From Gyromitra esculenta (Eukaryota; Ascomycota; Pezizomycetes; Pezizales; Discinaceae): DNA of 64,000 nucleotides. Position 1 is the first letter of the stretch, and each line of letters opens with the position of its first letter. Under the pieces are notes generated by a model that was not told the DNA's origin, searched no databases, and saw only the letters and a program-made list of their open reading frames with translations. Shown here piece after piece: positions 53,127 to 64,000 of this stretch. A program made the position numbers and the translations under genes. Location: positions 682,001-746,000 of the forward strand of contig JBCAML010000018.1 in NCBI GenBank assembly GCA_038503075.1. The letters are read 5' to 3'.

Positions 53127-55627
53127 CTAACCGTCGCTACCACTGCTTCGGAAAGCTGCGCATAGTTGTGCATAGTGATGTGTTAAGTCAAGGACGCTCT
53201 GCGGGAAGTTGGTAGCCTGCACGATGCTACGAACTTTAACCGCGCCGTCTTCGGCGATGAGCTTTCGGATGGAATAGAGGATTGAGGGCGAAAACTATAT
53301 TCTCCTGGTTAGAATTATTCACTACCAACCCATCCACGCCTGCATACATACCTCAGAATACCATCTGTACTGCCAAGCTGTCAGCCTGATGATGGAATCC
53401 AGGCTTCCTCTATTGTCTTTGTTCCTCTCTTGTGCTTTAAGGATCCCACGTAGGCTTCTTGGGCTAAACCGGATTTGCAAACACGCTAGAAACGCCTCTT
53501 CTGCTTCTTCGTGATGGTGTAGTCGCTGGGCCAGTTCGCCAAGGATTTCCCATTCTGTGGCGGACTTTTGGTATACCTTTTTTTGCTGTGTGGAGCGAAC
53601 AAGGTCAGAGCGCCAGATAGTGTAGATGCGAAGATCCTATTTAGTAGTGAAGGGTATTAGATACTAGTTCAAGTCGATAGTTAAGGGTAGAACAAACCTC
53701 GTATAGAACCATAAACAAATTATCTAGCCATCTCTCGCATAGCCTCTTATTTTGAAAATTGGTATATTTCTCAGTCACAGGAGCCTTTGCCCCGTCAGCT
53801 GCCACAGCACCGTCTTCATGGCCAGCTTTAACCTCTTCTGGCAGAACCGTATGTTCCGGCTTCTCGATAACTTCCGCATCTTTCGCCTCACCCTCCACAG
53901 GCTCCTTCGTCTCTTCCGGAGTCTTTTCTCCATCTCCATTTTCCTCTGCCTCTTCTTTCTGCGCATCCCCATTAACAGCCTTTGGTTCATCATCCACAAT
54001 ATCTTCGTCATCTGCCATGCTCCCTCTCACACCGACCACGCTTGCACTCTTTTCATGTCGATATTCTTCTTCCATGACAAACACCCCGCTCCTACATTTC
54101 AGTAACTGGTCCCACCCAATCTGATTCGTAATCTCCGTTAGGATGCAATATGCCTTCTTAAACGTCCCCTTCAAGCTCGCAGCCGGTAGCTTTAGCAGTG
54201 TCGCATCAACCATATCTTGTTTCGGGTCGTGATTGTCCTCATTCATCTCATCGAGTACAGCCTCCGTTAGAACTGGGAGATGCATCTTCGCCGGCTGCGG
54301 CATTTTCGGTATGTCACGGTCCTGGTATGTAAACATTGGGCAAGAATTGAGCGTGAGTAGGGCGAGTTCATATTCTTCAAGTTTGAGGTAAACCTGTGCA
54401 AGTCGTTCCCAGGTTGTGAATTCGGAGGGAGCGGAGTTGACAGCGCGTTTTGCGCATTCAAGGGCAAGGTCATAGCGGCCTTTGGACATGCAGAACTGAG
54501 CTTGCACGTCGAGAAGGGCAGAGTCAAGAGGAAGGATCTTTATGGTGTCGTGTAGGAGGGAGACGGCCTTGACTTCTTCATCAGCGTCGACAAGGACACG
54601 GGCGAGGAGAGAGGCAATTTCGGGGTCCTTGGAGCGCAGCTTTTCGAAGAGGTTGACGCCAGAGGCGAAGCGGCCGGTGGTGTGGATGTAGGTGAGAAGG
54701 CCAGAGGTGAGATAGTTGGAAACGAGAGAGGGTACCTGGATTTCAGGGTCGGAGCCGAGTTGGTAGCCTGGTGGGAAGGTTAGTGAAGTGGGATGGTGAG
54801 GGAGGTTCAGAAGCACCGGCAGTGAGCTGCAACGGTGGTTTAGGAGTGTACCTCTAAAGAACAGCTTCTCTGCAGCATCGAGAAATTTGTGCTCTGATTC
54901 CGTGCTGGTGATAGGATTAAACCTCCTGCAGCCAACGATTCGGTTCTGCGCATCGTCTGCATAGCTAAACGCGCGTAGTACTCCACAAAGATAAGTTTCC
55001 AGCCAAAGTGTTTCGGAAGCTACACGCTTCTCGCCGCGCTCGTCAACAGCATAAGCTTCCACCCCTCCAGGGATTTTGACCTCAACACGCATATCAACAC
55101 GTGAGAAGGCGTTGTAACAGCTGCACATAGATTTGTTGTTAGCGAATAAATGCACGGATGGGCTCTGCGGCCTCTTCTGAGACAGCATCGAAGATCACAC
55201 GCACCAGTAAATTCCCGTCGCGATACGCCATGACTGTGGTTTTCCAAACCAGATCTGGTTCTCGCCGATAAGGTATGTAAGGGTGTTGATGTACGCAGCA
55301 AGCGAGGCTGACGAGGATGCATCGACGCCCGTCACATGGTGGTAGGTTCCAATCTGTTGAACGGTACGTGTTAGCTATCTACCCCCCGGAGGTGTCCAAG
55401 CGGGGGGGAAGAGGGGCGCACCTCTTTCAACCCAGTTTTGGGCTGTGACTTTATCAGGTGTACGAGATCCGGCGGGCCGAGTTCTCGGAGGATTGGAAGC
55501 GATTCTGTGCGCGCGATGACGGACTCGTGGATCTCGGATTCGACGATTCTGGCTAAGGTGTCAAACAGGGGGTGCGCTGTGGGGGTGAGGAGGGGGGAAC
55601 TGACTCTGGCACGGCGGGAACAACCAT
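53127..55627 (-). CDS. Exomer cargo adaptor (ChAP: Bch1/Bud7/Chs6 family)
   Basis: Six exons on the minus strand: 55627-55422, 55353-55205, 55120-54852, 54767-53698, 53636-53352 and 53294-53127; about 715 residues, near yeast Bch1. Introns are 68, 84, 84, 61 and 57 bp. Hallmarks: GPPDLVHLIKS, TYHHVTGVDAS, QIWFGKPQSWRIATGIYC, NAFSRVDMRVEVKIPGG, TPR-like repeats (YDLALECAKRAVNSAPSEFTTWERLA), KRLCERWLDNLFMVLYEDL and FSPSILYSIRKLI. An acidic, low-complexity insert of about 100 residues (EENGDGEKTPEETKE) precedes KRLCERW. ChAPs join Chs5 to form exomer, which exports cargo such as chitin synthase III from the trans-Golgi to the surface. Exon 1 from ATG 55627 is one base out of frame with its own 3' end, near a C6 run at about 55592-55597, so a sequencing indel or unseen intron is likely. 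Confidence 0.87.
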
Positions 55628-58600
55628 GGTTTCAGGGCCGATCTGGAGAATTGAGTATTCTGGCAGAAACGGGGGGTGGAAGAGGGGAACTGGGGGGAGA
55701 AGAGCAGGAAGGGAGGTGAAGATGGAGATAGGAGAGCTTATTTTAGACCAAGTGATTCTCAATTAGCAGCAATTGTCGTGCTCTGCGATGGATTAGATAA
55801 GATCAATCCAGATCCGATTAGATTATGTCACACATAGCATAGGGCTGTTGCTTGGCCTTCTTGCCCCTCCATCACAACCCACAACCATCATCGCAATCCA
55901 GTTATTCGACATCAAAAATAAACCCCATTTACCATTATTCGCATTTTCACTGTTTAGGGTATAGATTAATAAATATTTGTCATAGCGAGTTCAACATCCC
56001 CCTCATCCATCAGTTTCATTCTTCAGTAATTACATACACCAATTTATTCTGGAGAATAAAATACTAACGTGTGCGTGCAGGAAGTCCACACCACATAATT
56101 CTTAAAGGCGCATGTAGCTGGATACCCCTGGTAATGCGAGATGCAGCCGTCAAAATATTATTAGATATGTAGATCAATGATCACAGCTTTGACTACCACA
56201 TCCTCCAGTTACTAGTTTTTTGATAGCAGCTTTGAGGAGCCCGAAAATCATTTAGAGTCATGAGAGCTTTCTAGGCAAACTGAACAAGATTTGATTTTAT
56301 ATTCGTTTCTGGTGAGTCGTTTGACTGACATATTCTGCAGATCTTAATTTTTTCTTGATTTCTTGACATCGATTTGTCCATTTGGGCTGCCTTGAATGAT
56401 CAGTTAAGTTTATTTCCAATATGTCCGAGTTTAGAGGTATTCTTCGCAAAAGGGTCGTTATCAGATGAAATTTTCTGAGAGTGCATCAAGAGGAGGCACC
56501 ATAGGTTATCACGTTTATTTCCCACTACCTTGGTGTGCACCACATCACTAAAAAAGCAGAGCTGATTTCTACCTAACGATTCACCCAACAAATCCCAACG
56601 ATATCTACTCCATCCGCGTCATATCAAGTTTGAAAAGACGATAGAAGTTTCATGACCTTGCAACATCTTCTTATTATTTGGCTCCTTATAGAAGACGCTA
56701 GATTATCAGTTACGACACGCCATGGTATGCGAGAAAGGCTCATTCGAGCATCTGACTCTATCGGAAGCCTCGCTATCCTAGTGGAAAACTAAAAAATAGC
56801 AATATTACAAATCCTATGGAAACAATTAAACTCGTTTAAATATTTGCTAATATTCTTTCACGGCCATCGGATCCGTCTTCCATCTGTCCCATTAGGATAC
56901 CATGGAGATGGTACATTAAAGACTTGCACCAAGTTCGCGGGATTAGCTACTTCACTCTGGTTTACGTGGCCAGCACATTTGCTATCTTAATGGGGGAAAT
57001 GACTGATGGTTTTACCTTTTTACCGCATAAACATAAGAAAGCTTAATCGTTTACCCCACATCTATTTACTAAAGGTATTACTATATTAATACGGTTTAAC
57101 TCAGGATATTTTAAGCACTGAATTTGGCATTCTGGGTTAATTTGTTTCAGTTTCTGGCTCGGTCGTATTTCTTTGATCGACACCAAGATAGATAAACTAT
57201 CTGGGATCAATTACCCATCGATATTCGCAAAGCTACCAACGACGCAGTTTCCAAATTCAATTCTCGTGGATATATTACGCCTAGTATACAGGAACTCGCC
57301 CAACAAATGGTCAGCCATTGGTGTGGCGAGTTTTTTACTGGTGCCGCGGCGGGTGCAAACCTAGGCTGTGTATTGCCTGTCGGGTTGTGGAAATAGATAG
57401 GGGAGAGGCATCCGAGTTCCAGAGAAGAGCTCCCCGCAGCTTTTAGACATTTACCTCACGACCTTACCTGCTTCAAGTTCAAAAAGGTTGAAATGCCTAC
57501 AGAGATTTCTTCTGCTGAGTAGACACAGTTGACTCTCGTCATTATAACCCCAATTGCAAGCAACCTACAATTTAAGCCGAAGCAGCCACGATTTTGTGCT
57601 TTCATCGACGGCAAATTCGGTTCAAATATCTTAGATGATGATAAGATACATGCAAACTCTTGGAAGGACTATTATTTTACGAACGTGGTCGACCCAACTT
57701 ATTCAACGCATCTAAACTAACCAAGCAATGCTTGTGAACATTAAACTCTTTTGCGTGCGCCAAAGCTGATTACTATCGTTGTTATAGAATACGGAAAACT
57801 TGTACTGATCCTATCCACCTGCGCCTCAAAAAACCCCCAAGACAACATTTAATAAAGCCAACAAAGAATACACTATTAGAGCTGCGTTGCTTATCTCGTT
57901 ACCTGTATCCTAATTTGATGCTTTTACTACCTCCCCACTCCCCTAGCCCGTGGGGCGGCATCTAGTTCGAGTGTAACGCAACGGTGAAAGCAAGAGCTAT
58001 TTCTTGCAAGAATTGAAACACCTGTGAAATTTAGCCGGCATATCGTACTAGCGATTGCGTACTTTCTAATTCATAAGAACTATATTATATGGATAATTCA
58101 AGTTTGTTCATTATTAGCATGTCCTTCGTATGAAGATAGCCGTGTCCTGGAATCTAAACCCAGTGTCTCTACCGGTATTCTCGACGTATTCAGCGTTTTT
58201 CACCGAGTTTCAACTTATCGGGTAATTCTGTGATCTGCTTTTATTGGAGAATTCCTTCTGGTAATCGTCAGCACAAACCATCACTCGCTATATATAGTGA
58301 GTGATAGATTATGATTATAATTTGATCAAAAGTTATCTATCTATTAATTTTCCCATCGAATGCGAGCGGCACCTACGGTACTCAATAGCAGTGGTCTAGC
58401 ATTTTTTTGATTGTAGTCAAAGGGACTCACAGCATACTCTACTAGGTTCTATTGTCGGAAAGGGTAGTAACCTGAGACTCGGACATGATGTTAGCCAAAT
58501 ATATTACTTGACCCACTATACATCATCCCTGTCTCCTATCCTTCCTAATCCCTATACAAAATACAAGGAGCGTTCAGTGTCTATTACTGTCTCCGAAACT

Positions 58601-59672
58601 CTCTTTATGATGGAGAAACTGTATAAAAATATCGTGTTCGATCATAGAACGGTGAGAATGAGCCATCCCGTCCGCTCTGGCATATCTAAGCACCGTATCG
58701 CCTGGTTAGTACTGCAGTGGGTGACCATGTGGGAATCCTAGGTACTGAACTCAAATATTATTTTTTTGTTACTCCCTCTCAAATCTTTGAATTGATAGGG
58801 CAATATAGAACGAGTCCTGGGTAGAAACAACACCCACAAAGCTAAGTCATCTGTCGGCCTGCGCTAAGCTAGCGCATATATGTTTATACCGCATAACGAA
58901 TTTTCTGAATGGAGATTTAGACTTCTCTTGTAGGCAGGCAGGCAGCCTTTATTCTTTAGAGCCCATTGGATAATTTAAAACTAAAATATACTAAGATGAA
59001 TATGACCAATGAGTTTACTTTAAATACACAGCGCATATGCACAAACGCGGGGTTTTATCACTTTATACTTATTAGAATGACGCCAGCAACTCTCCGTCAA
59101 AATACGTGACTAATCGCAGGTTTACTTTGGGTTAGACGTTTCCCCCACCTGGGGGTCTACTTCCTGATTGGATGTTCTGCGACATTCTCCCCTTTATTAG
59201 AACTTTTTTTTTCATTGATCGTTTGGGCTTGTCCGAGGCATCGAGGAAACTAATTGTTTTTCCCATTCCAGTTTACTGCTTGCGCTTCCGAGATCGAGAA
59301 TTTCTCTGCTTCTAGCTCAGCCCCGTACTCCAGTCCCACAAATAACTACTGGTGCTGAACTCATCTCAGCACTAGAGAAGGCAGTGAAAGATAAAGGACA
59401 GGAAAAGGCAGAAGATATCTAGACTCGATGGATACCGATCATATTTCGTAGTAATAGTCTGTCGCTGATACTCACTTTGGGATGGGAATACGTAGTAAAT
59501 AGAGAAGCCCAACCAAATACGTGTATCTATCGTACAAAAGAACGAAGTAAAAATATTCATGCAAGCAGTTCGCTTCGCATAGCAACCGCTAGAAAGTAGT
59601 AAAGAAAAATATATTTGTACAGTCAGAACGCCACTCTATCTCCATAGACTTTTTTTTTTGACCCAAACGTTA
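55628..59672. other. Long AT-rich intergenic region
   Basis: Four kilobases with only 60-80 codon frames and no domains. Includes a 26-bp near-palindrome (58280-58305) and a short GGCA tandem near 58936. Nothing else supported. Confidence 0.6.
58280..58305. repeat. 26-bp near-perfect palindrome
   Basis: ATCACTCG, then CTATATATAG, then TGAGTGAT: both arms pair except for one position, centred on TATATA. Function unknown. Confidence 0.6.
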
Positions 59673-62600
59673 TCACTCATCGCCTTGCATCGCCGAAACA
59701 TCCCCTTCACCTTCGGACTCCATGCCATCGTCACTGTCTCCATCTCTCGGCCCACTGGGACTACCCATCGGTGTATCTTCTGGACTACCACCCATCGCCC
59801 CACCCCCTAATATCGCACCTCTTTTTGGGCTCTGCGGTAACTTATTAGCATCTGCTTTACCTTTATAATGCAAAATGTGAGATAAACATACCGATGGATT
59901 TGCAACAACAGAGCTTGAACTTGAGCCTCCCGTAGTCGTCGCTCCCTTTCCCTGGAGCGGTGCCGTGGCGACTTTGCAGATCAGAGCAGCTCTACTAACT
60001 AGCTCTCTTCGCGTGACTTTCGTCATCTTCCCTCTTATTGGGAGATCATCTAACTTGCTGTGAGCAGCTGTTAGTGTCACATCTGTTGCTGGTGGGTCCT
60101 CGTTAAATATCATTAAGTTCTTGAGCGACATTGGGTTTGCGCGGCTCTCATTTTCCAGCTGCTGTTGCGGAGTGGCAACTGTGGAGGTTGTGGCAGTGGT
60201 GGTAGTCGTAGTAAGCTGTTTCAAGATCTCCGGTACTAGCTCGGCATAGAGTTTTGCGTAGGTATCTGCTAGAAGATCATCCACCAACGGCGTTTTTGCA
60301 AGTCCGGCATTGAGACGCCGGAGCTCGTATACCTCTCTCAATAGCTCAAGCGTTGGTGATGCGTTGGTTTCTTTAAGGTTGCAATATAACTCTAGACGTT
60401 GCGAGTATGTATTAAACTCGTCATACGACACGTTCTTAAATACCTCTTCATCTGCTTGGTCTACCACATCCCCAGTACGACGAAGAACCTTGATATATGC
60501 GATCAACACGTGTTGCCATACGTCTACGTGCCTAAAAAGCCCATTAGCTAGCCTCCGCACCCTTTTCGCCAGGATTTCAAGCGTCGCGCGATCATCGAGG
60601 CGCTCCAAGAGGTTGACATAGAACATAGTATACTGGCTCGCAAAAACGAAGTGCCGCCCAGGCCTTTCATTCTCCGGTCTCCAGATACTCAATTGTGCTG
60701 CCTTATACGAGAACAGAGTCGAGAACTCTGCTCTAGCCCCAGCGACATCCTCCTGCTCGTCGTATTTCAGCTGTGCCGCGCGGTTGGTCATACGATGATG
60801 CCATTTCGGTTTGTCGGCAGTTCGCATCTTCTTTAGGACTTCGAGGATATACTTGACAAAGTCATCGCGGTCTTCGACATGTTCTACTTTCTTGGTGAAC
60901 GGAGTTGCATCAAGGATCTCGCAAGCTTGTTGGGGTGAGAGGAGATCGCGTAGGACGTATTTACATGCTGTAGAGACGAGTTTATGGTGTGGTTCAAAGA
61001 TGTGGTCGGAACCAATCTTTTCAGGACAATACTTGATCGCTTCAACATACTTTCTTAAGACGTCTTCGGGCGTAAAAAGGTGGCTAGTCTCTTTGATGTC
61101 GACCAACTTGCCCATACATTTCCCAATCATATAGTGCGCCCTAAAACACCAGTAGTTAACAAATGTTTCACTACCCCCTTCAGAAAACGTGAAACTCACT
61201 TCCAGTTATCCTCTTCATCTAGCTCCACCGCATTCCTAAAAAGCACCATTGCAAATCTCAACGCGTTCCATAACGAGAGCTCTTGATGTGCACGCGCCTT
61301 ATACATCCCTTCGCCATTCCTTCCAGAATAATGTCTATCAAACCCATCAACCCAGAAGCTCTCCATCGCCATCGGGGGTCTTGAAGCACTGTAAACCCTG
61401 TACCCGAAATCCATGTACAACCCCGATAGTGTTTCCCGCACTTCCTCATCCTCCAGTTCTGCGTACTGAATTGCTAGCGATGTAGCCATCATGTAGCATA
61501 ATATCGACCGTCTCTCCAAGTTTACGAGCTCCGCTCGGCGCGTATTAATTCCATCTGCGCTCCATGTTTGCAGCTCGTCCATCATCGACTCATACGTCTG
61601 TGCCAGACGATACCATGTCTCCCACTTATCCGGCATACAGGACAGATCCGCGTCAAAGAACCTCACGGCTGTCTCTAGTTCATCGCCTTTCACAGCGCCA
61701 ACCTTCTTCTGGTATCGCACAGGGTACAAACTACATTTTCCAAGCAAAAAGTATAACCCTTTTGCCGCCACCTGCGCATACAGCCCGCCGACATCCACAG
61801 TAGACAACCAACCCTCGCCTTTCAGCGCACCATATAGACGAAGCGGGTTGATAGACCCGCGGAGGTAAATTTCGATCACACTTTCGTTGTGTGCGATTTT
61901 GTTGTTATTTGTAGACCGCGGCGCACCAACGACTTCGAACAGCTTGTCAAGGCCAGACTTGATATCCGTTTTGGCGAGCTGAAGAATTTTCTTGCGGGAT
62001 GCGAGGTGCAGGATGAATGGCATAAGCTGCATTGCAGTCGCTTTGTCGAGGGGCTCTGCATCGGTTTTGTGTTCATAGAAATACCATTGGTCGGACTGCT
62101 AGGATAGTATGCGTTAGTACGATAAACGGGTAACGGGGTATTTCGAGGGACTTACACAAATCATGAGGTGGAAGCGACAATGGATACACTGAAGTAGGTC
62201 AGAATCAAAATCCCTAATATTAAATCGCAGCAGCTCATCGTGCATCAATTTCAAAAACACATCTATATTACCGTTAGCCTTTTCTCGTCCAAGCTACTAT
62301 GAATCCAAGCCCAATAGTGGTTCAAATAGTCGAGTGATATTTTGTGAAAGGGAAAAAAAACTTACGATTCGCCAATTTACAGTAATGTCTTACACCCAAT
62401 TCATCATGGACATCCCTCAACAGCTTACACAACCTCTTCTCCCTCTCTCCATCGTTCCACCCTGCCTCCCCATCCGGAGCCCCCAGACCCCTCTCTACCA
62501 CCTCCCGATATAGCAAATATACCACCCCCCACGCCCTTACCATCATCTCCCTAAACTTCACAACAACAAGTCTATACGAATGCAAATCGCTCTGCACCGC

Positions 62601-64000
62601 CTCAGTATTCATAACCGCGTCCTCCCAGAAAGCATACGTATGCAATAACCTCAACAAGCTCCCAATCGCCTTCATCCCGTCCACCAGCCCGCGGCTATCC
62701 AACTCTGCCATATTCACGTTCCCCATACCGCCACTAACGAGACCCAACGTAACCGGTAACATCTCCTCAACCAGGCGCAGAGCACGCAACAAGACGAAAT
62801 AACGATGATCCGCCGAACTCTCCACATATGAGCGTTCCTTCAGATCACCCATGACCACCTCGATACATTTTAGCACACACACCAATACTTTTGCTCTGTA
62901 TCCGACACGCTCATACGCTGCTTTCAGCCGCTCCCACAGGTGCAGTCTAAACATGGCGCTGCTCCCCTCCAGAAACCTCCCGATCTCCTGTAACACGATG
63001 CGTTCCTCTTCATCATACGGCTCGACGGCATCAGGTTCCAGAACGGCCTCGAGGATCTCAATCACCTCCATACTATCGCTTGACGCGGATGATGTCGCCG
63101 TAAAGATTGTCGTGAAGAAGTCGACCGTCTTTAGCTTACTAATCTCTCTAGTTGCACGCGACGCCGAGATCTCCGGCATGAGCGTGTTGTTTGGGAGTTC
63201 GAACGGCGGGTGTTGGCCATCTTCAAGCACTTGCTTTAGATCTGCGAAACAAGCGAGTCGGAATTCGCGGGGGGCACCCGTGAATGCGGTGGATGCGGCA
63301 GAGGCCCAGAGATAGCGTAGTGTCAGCTGGTCTTCAGCGAGCTGTCCGCCTTCGTCGCGCGGACGACACGCGGTCAGGTCGCCGATAAGGGTGAGCCAGC
63401 GCTTGACAGCCTCGCGACGGACCTCCAGGTTTGTGTCGATGGGATTTGGCTCCCGTGAGAGCTCGGAGAGGTCACCCAGGTAGAGTTCGAGCGTTGTCTG
63501 CGCCCACTCGATTGTTGCATAGTCTTCGTCACTGAACTGGGAGCTGTCGACCTGGACTCGTGCGGATAGTTCGGATTCGAATACTTTGAAGAATCGCCAT
63601 AATACATCTTCGCACTCACGCGCTACTACCGTTACTACCTCCCGGAGTGTCTCTGGCCAGCTATGGCGTACCCAACTCGCCTGTCCACCCGCGCCGAGGA
63701 TCCCACGTACCGCTGGCTTCCGTGTTCCAGAGCGATGGTGTACATCGCGCACACAGAGCGCCATGAGCCACTCCATTGCGGCGTCCTTCGGCGTGCAAGC
63801 GCGCGTGTTAACCAGCCTGATCCAGCGGCGCAGACCCTCATCTCCGCCGAGCACCGGGCGCGATGGCACATTAGTCTCCATCTCCAGAAACGCCATACCC
63901 TGTGCGGTCTCGTCCGGACTCTGGATACCGTCCCCATATAGCATCACATTCCCTTTATCGTCGTCCCAGTCCTGCAATATCGTCTTAAAGTCACTCAGAT
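59673..64000 (-). CDS. HIR3: HIR complex subunit Hir3 (CABIN1 homologue), 3' part
   Basis: Partial: the 5' end lies beyond the window. Exons on the minus strand: beyond 64000 to 62366, 62262-62156, 62098-61200 and 61140-59673; introns 103, 57 and 59 bp. About 1,369 residues are visible. Most of the sequence is helical repeat of TPR type, as in Hir3/CABIN1. Recognisable blocks: WLMALCV, ELGVRHYCKLAN, DLLQCIHCRFHLMIC, WETWYRLAQTYESM, DNWKAHYMIGKCMGKL, WHHRMTNRAAQL and VDVWQHVLIAYIKVLRR. The C terminus is low-complexity and acidic (MGSPSGPRDGDSDDGMESEGEG). Hir3 is the scaffold of the HIR histone chaperone, which deposits H3-H4 independently of replication and represses histone genes. Introns keep frame precisely. 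Assignment is by pattern recognition over the whole length. Confidence 0.82.

Noticed and set aside
55020..55204. Apparent frameshift in the exomer gene after QIWFG, and an ATG at 55188 as gene start
   Set aside because: Splicing an 84-bp intron (55121-55204, donor GTGCGT, acceptor GCAG) joins GIYC to CYNAFSRV in frame. The frame that seemed to continue, and the ATG at 55188, lie in that intron.
1..64000. CRISPR array, operon or bacterial mobile element
   Set aside because: No regular direct repeats with spacers; genes have introns and belong to fungal families.

Overview
The window looks like a chromosome segment of a filamentous ascomycete (Pezizomycotina). The cellular genes carry short introns (57-103 bp) with GT..AG ends and CTAAC-type branch points. 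They belong to fungal families: exomer ChAP, HIR complex Hir3, kinesin-6 and an IFH1-like acidic protein. The flanks are AT-rich with long gene-free stretches. I cannot name the species.

Layout. 1-5932: AT-rich, one doubtful 305-codon ORF. 5933-33057: a 27 kb nested transposon island. It is one Tc1/mariner-like DNA transposon (terminal inverted repeats at 5933-5994 and 32999-33057, flanked by TA) swollen by retroelements. Gypsy element A+ (6022-18631) sits in its leader, gypsy B- (19348-31014) and a solo LTR of family C (31263-32209) sit in its transposase. B+ (11315-18109) lies inside A+, A- (21685-27489) lies inside B-, and another solo LTR C (15448-16390) lies inside B+. Subtracting each insert plus one 5-bp target copy gives 1,886 bp for the Tc1 element, 5,810 and 5,805 bp for the two A copies, and 5,847 and 5,857 bp for the two B copies. 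This agreement supports the reconstruction.

A and B are chromodomain Ty3/gypsy elements (chromoviruses). All four copies share a UUUAAAC -1 frameshift heptamer directly before the gag stop, a covarying hairpin 6-7 nt downstream, a primer site complementary to the element's own LTR (Tf1-like self-priming), and LTR ends TTTCA...TGAGA instead of TG...CA. A- is nearly intact (pol open, one nonsense codon in gag).

33058-39277: no convincing gene, but two tiny 5'-truncated retroposon stubs with a CAA tail and a 210-bp MITE-like element with 42-bp inverted repeats. 39278-64000: the cellular genes. An 11-codon upstream ORF precedes an acidic IFH1-like protein (+). Two small hypothetical proteins (-) follow, then a kinesin-6-like motor (+, three exons), a small zinc-ribbon protein (+), an exomer ChAP (Bch1/Bud7/Chs6 family, -, six exons) and the 3' part of HIR3 (-, cut by the window end).

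The cellular genes are not an obvious cluster: they serve ribosomal-protein transcription (tentative), mitotic spindle, Golgi-to-plasma-membrane export and chromatin assembly. Each appears to be transcribed separately.
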